Source: Protula sp. h YS-2021 (Eukaryota > Annelida > Polychaeta > Sabellida > Serpulidae). From it: a DNA stretch of 64,000 nucleotides. Shown in pieces: positions 60,401-64,000 of the stretch. Under the pieces are notes generated by a model that did no database searches, was not told the origin of the DNA, and saw nothing but the letters and a program-made list of their open reading frames with translations. How positions within the stretch are numbered: the first letter of the stretch is position 1; each line of letters begins with the position of its first letter. Where the stretch lies: positions 108,926,287 through 108,990,286 of the forward strand of contig OX457024.1 of the NCBI GenBank assembly GCA_949752745.1, given 5' to 3'. The position numbers and the translations under genes are program-made.

Positions 60401-61951
60401 TTCACGAATGACTCCCATATCTAGCATCTTATTCAAATGCTTCTCCTCTTCCTCCTGAAAACCCAAAGGTGTTCGGCGCATTTGTTGTCGTATTGGAGTC
60501 GCATTTCCCGTATCGATTCGGTGAGTAACCCCTGAGAAAAACCCCAGGTCGTCATCATCCCTAGCAAACACTGATTGGAATTCTTTGAGGAATTTTGCAA
60601 GTTCCAAGCACTGTCCAATGTTTAAATCCTGACTGGAAGTCATAAATAACTCCTGTACATGACTTGGAAGTGTTCGCTTCCACTCGTCTAGGGTAAGCGT
60701 TCGAGGATCAGTGGACGCATCACCCCTTGTTCTCCGAATAACAGGTACTCCTGGGGGGGCTTCCGCAGGTTCACGCCTGCATGTCAAAACTTCAGAGCCA
60801 TGAGTCTTACGGGACGATTTCTCGGTTTCACTGGCTTGCACAGCCAGTGTAGAGTACTGAGGACACAATTTCTCGATGTCCGAGGTTACTGTGAATAACC
60901 CATGGCACGATTTCTCAGTATCACCCACTTGAATAGCAGAGTCAGGACATGAGCTCTCGATGTCCGAGGTTACTGTGAATAACCCATGACACGATTTCTC
61001 AGTATCACCCACTTGAATAGCAGAGTCAGGACATGAGCTCTCGATGTCCGACTCAAACACTAGCAAACCGGCAGACGATTTCTCAGTCTCCGGCACGTTT
61101 AACCGAACGTCCGATCCTGCCAAATCACTAGACTCCAGGATTTCTCCCGACTGCATTGCTACTCCCAAAAAATGTCCTTTCTTCAGCAGTTTGGGATTAT
61201 CACTGAGGTTGGTTAAAACTACCAGGATATTATTCGCGGACTTTGTCAAAATTCTCGGCATCAATAACCCTTTGTGGTTTGTAGTACCTTCCAAGACAAC
61301 GTCCCCCTCTCCCGCAAGAGTGGTACTACCCAAGACCATAATGGAGGTATTAGCCGGTACCTTAACCCTCTTTATCAGGAAAACCCTGCTGACCTGGACT
61401 TCCTTCCCTGTAGAATTCTTCATCAATTTAATTGGAATTTCTTCATTTTTAATTTTGAAAACATTATTACCTAAATCAATTGTTATTTTGTATTTGTTCA
61501 TGAAGTCTATACCCAGAATCAGATCGTCCGTGATTGGGGCTACATATATCCTGTCAAGGGCGAAGAATTGCGAACCAATTTTGAAACGAATACTCATTGC
61601 CAAATGGGCCCTAAAATATTGATTTTCGCCTGCACCTTTCAATCGAATAGCTTCTAATAATTTTGGTGGTGTAGCTAATGAATGGTAGAGCTTCTCACTC
61701 ATTACAGTTACTTGTGCCGCGCTATCGACAACAGCCCTTACCTGCTGATGATTTAGACTGATGTCAATTACAGGTGTCAGATCGTTAGGCTCGGACTTCA
61801 GTAACGTTACTTCTCTCACTGTGTCATACCGTAAAGTCTCGTAATGTGACTCTGATATACCTTCCAAATTTGGACAACCTCTTACATCAACGTCACTTCT
61901 GGAGCCGAGGTCAATTAGGCCCTTTCTTATCGATTTCCGGGTCGACACCAC
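57452..61951 (-). CDS. Ty3/gypsy Pol polyprotein (protease, RT, RNase H, integrase)
   Basis: The frame is -1 relative to gag, overlaps it and has no ATG at its start, so expression by -1 frameshift is likely. Retropepsin near residue 72 with VVDSAAQVTVMS (DSAA instead of the usual DTG/DSG-A). Three 28-residue-type repeats (CPDSAIQVGDTEKSCHG) before RT. RT with YLDDIVILG (about residue 637). RNase H with ILDTDASLTSIG and VRTDHNSL. Integrase zinc motif (HLGFDKTLHKIKQ ... CGVCNKQ) and DDE residues in HIDVLGPF, FTDQGKAF, NGQVERYN. A C-terminal VGDTVYRLNNVSK ... PWSGPFLVVEIL domain. Complete by domain content. Confidence 0.93.
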   Translation of the reverse strand: MVSTRKSIRKGLIDLGSRSDVDVRGCPNLEGISESHYETLRYDTVREVTLLKSEPNDLTPVIDISLNHQQVRAVVDSAAQVTVMSEKLYHSLATPPKLLEAIRLKGAGENQYFRAHLAMSIRFKIGSQFFALDRIYVAPITDDLILGIDFMNKYKITIDLGNNVFKIKNEEIPIKLMKNSTGKEVQVSRVFLIKRVKVPANTSIMVLGSTTLAGEGDVVLEGTTNHKGLLMPRILTKSANNILVVLTNLSDNPKLLKKGHFLGVAMQSGEILESSDLAGSDVRLNVPETEKSSAGLLVFESDIESSCPDSAIQVGDTEKSCHGLFTVTSDIESSCPDSAIQVGDTEKSCHGLFTVTSDIEKLCPQYSTLAVQASETEKSSRKTHGSEVLTCRREPAEAPPGVPVIRRTRGDASTDPRTLTLDEWKRTLPSHVQELFMTSSQDLNIGQCLELAKFLKEFQSVFARDDDDLGFFSGVTHRIDTGNATPIRQQMRRTPLGFQEEEEKHLNKMLDMGVIRESNSEWASPPVLVRKKDGSVRWCIDYRKLNNVTVKDAFPLPRIQECLDSLSGNAFMSSIDLQSGYWQLGVHPDDIHKTAFITKYGLYEHVRLPFGLCNAPATFSRAMQLVLRGLTWNVVLAYLDDIVILGKSFDEHIDNLREVFTRFKTFDLKLKPRKCALFKTEIEFLGRIVNRKGITVHPNHIEKVRDWPEPKTVNEVEKFLGFVNYHRDFLKNLAEVSSSLYELTKKNVEFIWTDRHQESFDTLKEMLINAPTLGFPDQTSKFILDTDASLTSIGGQLSQIKPDGSEVVISYGSLVLNPAQRNYCATRRELLAVVRFTRQFRHYLLGRSFYVRTDHNSLTWLTRFKNIQGILARWLEELSQYDMVILHRAGVKHVNADALSRIPDELRFCNCYEAGKDLSSLPCAKNGIPCKFCQRAHVEWARFEEDVDDVIPLAAKAPGNASLMLRQIVPDETGNISSEHWLPGYSAAELAELQRHDPVVGTLLKWMDKQTIDEDEFALASPGVKKFWQCNSQLVIRNGLLYYQWDQDPHPPKYLFMVPESIVSEILGFCHDNTLAGHLGFDKTLHKIKQSFIWYHMATDCKDYVKSCGVCNKQKKSTVKPKAEMQSYHVSAPMERIHIDVLGPFVPSKRGNLYILMMVDQFTKWIECYPIPDQSAETVAKTTVDGFISRFGCPLQIFTDQGKAFDGKLFRAVCDLLQISKLRTTPYHPASNGQVERYNRTILQMIRCFLNEKQNTWDDHLQQLAGAIRASPNRQTGFTPNMLMLGREVWQPVDLYFQGWVKSDLSEPEYVKTLRREMLKAQETARTTLKMTQRRQKKDYDLKLHQTKFSVGDTVYRLNNVSKVGQSNKLKAPWSGPFLVVEILSPALIKIKDRKRELVIHHNNVKLCQDRALPLWLRKLRHSLFAQGTGEEIDRDNDEGSGSDSYDLDLLFNGSNDRPEMQQLENSQCAVIPDISIPERKTRTGRATKKPKYLDEFTS

Positions 61952-61956
61952 AGGGC

Positions 61957-63999
61957 CTAAGAGTTCGACCCTCTCTCTTTTACCGGTTCTGTGAATGCTA
62001 TGCGTTTGGAACGGGGTGAACTAAATCGTCCTCTAGGACTAATCTGAGTAGCACAGTCTCGGGCGAAATGTCCTCTACCGCCACATCGAATACATTCGAT
62101 TTCATTCGCCCCAATATTTGAAAAACTTTGCGTCATTATTTTGCAAAGCTTATCAAGCTTTGAATCAATAGACGTCATTGAGCTTCGAGTGTCCTTGTCA
62201 CTTGTATAAGGACCTTCTTCCCTACGGCTATACCTCTGTGAAGGGGCACTACCTAATGTCCTGTATTCGGGTCGCTCTACTTGTCCATAGTCCCTGCCGT
62301 TCTCAAACCTGGGGGAACGGTTGTAATTCCTATCGGGTGATCGGTAAGCAGATCTATAGGTATCAGGAGACCGCGAATCTCTCTCAAAATTTTGACGAGG
62401 GGACCTGGAATAACCCACATTTTTATTCCAGTGTTCTCCTTCGTTCCTGTATGGAGAACGTGAAAAAACATCACGTTCTTCCCACTCACGCTCATATCTG
62501 TAAGGGGAATGTCGGTATGAGGAATATCCGTCGTAACTATGGTCAGTCCGATAGGGGGAACGCGGTGAATATGCACTGGGCCCTTGGAAGCCCTTATCAC
62601 GTCTATTGCTATGACGTTGTGAGTACACACTACGTTCTCCTTGAACCCTTCCATTTCTAGAAGGGGAGCGTGGTGAGTACTCAGTGCGTTTGAAATTGTT
62701 ATCCCTCATCGGAGAACGTTGTTTTGAATCCATTCTTGACCGTTGCACGTTGATAGGCGACGTTCGGGTTTCATCAGCCAACTTAATTGTTTCGTGGTCA
62801 TCTTTACGGACTACCCTTACGCTCGGAGAATCTAGTCCTGGCTGCCTAACACTTTTGTCCCCCAGAATAGTTTTTTGATTGGTTAATGCTACGTCTAAAA
62901 GACGCACGGCTTCTTCTAAAGAAGTAGGCATTTGATTGGCTACAGTCCAGGCAACCGCCTTATGCTGTACACCATCTAAGAAGGCGTCCGCTGCCATTTG
63001 ATCCATCATTTCCTGACTAATACCTTCCATCCCCTCCATACCTAGCTTCCTAATTTTGTCCGCAAACTCATTAATAGTTTCTCCTGACTTCTGTTTTAAA
63101 GTCAAGAATTTTTTCCTGATTGACCTTGGGTCCTCCTTCTTGTAAAAGCGCTTTTCTAAGTTATTTTTAAGTACTTCGTAGTTCGTCTGTTGCTCTAGGG
63201 GTAGCGAAGCAAAGTAATCAGCAGCATGGCTACTGAGGCAGTCCCCTAAATACTGTGCCTTGTCTTCATCAGAGCAATTGTTCCACTGGCACAACCGCTC
63301 GAAGTAATGGATAAATGTTATCCAGTTATTGTCTTCGGAAGAACCAGTGAACTTGTTAAGTTTTTGAAATTGTTGGTAAATTTGATATTTGCTCGGAAGA
63401 GATTTGTCTGATTTTTGTTGTGGTTTTTCTGTTTTATTTTCGCCTTGTGTTTGCCCTGAAATAACGGTATTTTGATCTTTGTCATCTGCGTTGTCGCCAG
63501 ACGCTTTAAGGGCATTGACACTATTACTAGATGTCACTGTATGACCCTGTTCTAAATTATTGCTATCATCATTTGCGCCTGACACACATCCAATATGACT
63601 AGTTGGCGATGCATCACTAGCAATCTGATTCGTGTTTGCTGGAATGTGAACACTGTCAATATGCCTAGTTGACGGCGTTCTATTGTTGCACTGCTTATGT
63701 AGGGAAGTTGTGTTTGGTTGGTTATGAGACAAAGGATTTGTCGTGTCTGTTGGTGCGGTATCATTGGAAAATGGTTGGGGAAACGTTGCATTGAGAACTG
63801 ACTGACTAATTCCAGAGTTATGAGTTCGTACATCCTGTGTCCCTACTCGTGTGATCGGAGGAGGAACTGGATAATCATGAGGTGTGTCGAGTGGATTAGT
63901 GATACTGTGTTCATTGTGGAGCAACGATGTATCTCGGTGCCTAAAGATTTCAGGTTGTCCTGCTCGATCCTGGTGTCTACTTAAGTAACGATTTTGCAA
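61957..63999 (-). CDS. Ty3/gypsy Gag polyprotein (5' end outside the window)
   Basis: At least 680 codons. A Thr/Asn/His-rich N-terminal part, a retrotransposon capsid domain (WITFIHYFERLCQWN, KAQYLGDCLSSHAADYF, GETINEFADKIRKLG), a long Arg/Ser/Tyr-rich tract with SPR/SPY repeats (about 62180-62700), and one CCHC zinc knuckle (CIRCGGRGHFARDC). Binds and packages element RNA. Ends in GSNS and overlaps the pol frame. Confidence 0.9.
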   Translation of the reverse strand: MQNRYLSRHQDRAGQPEIFRHRDTSLLHNEHSITNPLDTPHDYPVPPPITRVGTQDVRTHNSGISQSVLNATFPQPFSNDTAPTDTTNPLSHNQPNTTSLHKQCNNRTPSTRHIDSVHIPANTNQIASDASPTSHIGCVSGANDDSNNLEQGHTVTSSNSVNALKASGDNADDKDQNTVISGQTQGENKTEKPQQKSDKSLPSKYQIYQQFQKLNKFTGSSEDNNWITFIHYFERLCQWNNCSDEDKAQYLGDCLSSHAADYFASLPLEQQTNYEVLKNNLEKRFYKKEDPRSIRKKFLTLKQKSGETINEFADKIRKLGMEGMEGISQEMMDQMAADAFLDGVQHKAVAWTVANQMPTSLEEAVRLLDVALTNQKTILGDKSVRQPGLDSPSVRVVRKDDHETIKLADETRTSPINVQRSRMDSKQRSPMRDNNFKRTEYSPRSPSRNGRVQGERSVYSQRHSNRRDKGFQGPSAYSPRSPYRTDHSYDGYSSYRHSPYRYEREWEERDVFSRSPYRNEGEHWNKNVGYSRSPRQNFERDSRSPDTYRSAYRSPDRNYNRSPRFENGRDYGQVERPEYRTLGSAPSQRYSRREEGPYTSDKDTRSSMTSIDSKLDKLCKIMTQSFSNIGANEIECIRCGGRGHFARDCATQISPRGRFSSPRSKRIAFTEPVKERGSNS

Positions 64000-64000
64000 C

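Larger units (their letters stand above)
53300..64000 (-). mobile_element. Ty3/gypsy LTR retrotransposon with extra NADAR-TatD ORF (5' end beyond the window)
   Basis: Order on the - strand: gag (63999-61957), pol (61951-57452, protease-RT-RNase H-integrase), ORF3 (57390-54489), non-coding region with tandem repeats, purine tract, 3' LTR. Integrase after RNase H places it in the Ty3/gypsy (Metaviridae) group. All three large frames are open, so it may be recently active. Confidence 0.93.

Overview
The window is animal nuclear DNA: split genes with GT-AG introns, many microsatellites and minisatellites, a 200-base assembly gap, and two large selfish elements. The host genes suggest a marine metazoan, probably an invertebrate or basal chordate; I cannot name the species.

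Layout. (1) 1-15383 is host DNA. Six exons between 3269 and 9285 on the + strand encode most of a type II membrane protein with a GH31 (myogenesis-regulating-glycosidase-like) domain. They are surrounded by simple repeats, a small palindromic MITE-like element and several minisatellites. (2) 15384-36063 is a complete 20.68-kb Polinton/Maverick (adintovirus-like) element. It has about 3.3-3.45 kb terminal inverted repeats (TIRs) and a perfect 6-bp target duplication (CACAGA). (3) 36070-53300 is host DNA, mostly repeats, with one poorly recognised minus-strand gene at 40815-42439. (4) About 53300-64000 is a minus-strand Ty3/gypsy LTR retrotransposon cut by the window's right edge. It has a 3' LTR, gag, pol and an unusual third ORF.

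The Polinton carries, on the + strand, a B-family polymerase followed by a row of small PC4-like ORFs. On the - strand it carries a second set of PC4-like/Cys-rich small genes, then a chromodomain integrase, packaging ATPase, two small basic proteins, minor capsid protein, a pVI-like basic peptide, double-jelly-roll major capsid protein and an adenain-like protease. The main genes look open. The integrase-ATPase and capsid-protease genes are joined by ATGA (or 8-nt) stop/start overlaps, as in bacterial or viral polycistrons, with TATA boxes and AATAAA signals only at the block borders. The TIRs carry a TATA box and a shared start codon at each inner end, so each end fires inward.

The retrotransposon's third ORF joins two CCHC knuckles, a NADAR (ADP-ribose N-glycosidase-type) domain, a C2H2-like finger and a TatD DNase domain with its metal ligands intact. 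It has no upstream ATG but begins next to a good splice acceptor, so it is probably made from a spliced env-like mRNA. These two elements, especially the NADAR-TatD ORF and the PC4-like gene family in a polycistronic Polinton, are the most novel content here.
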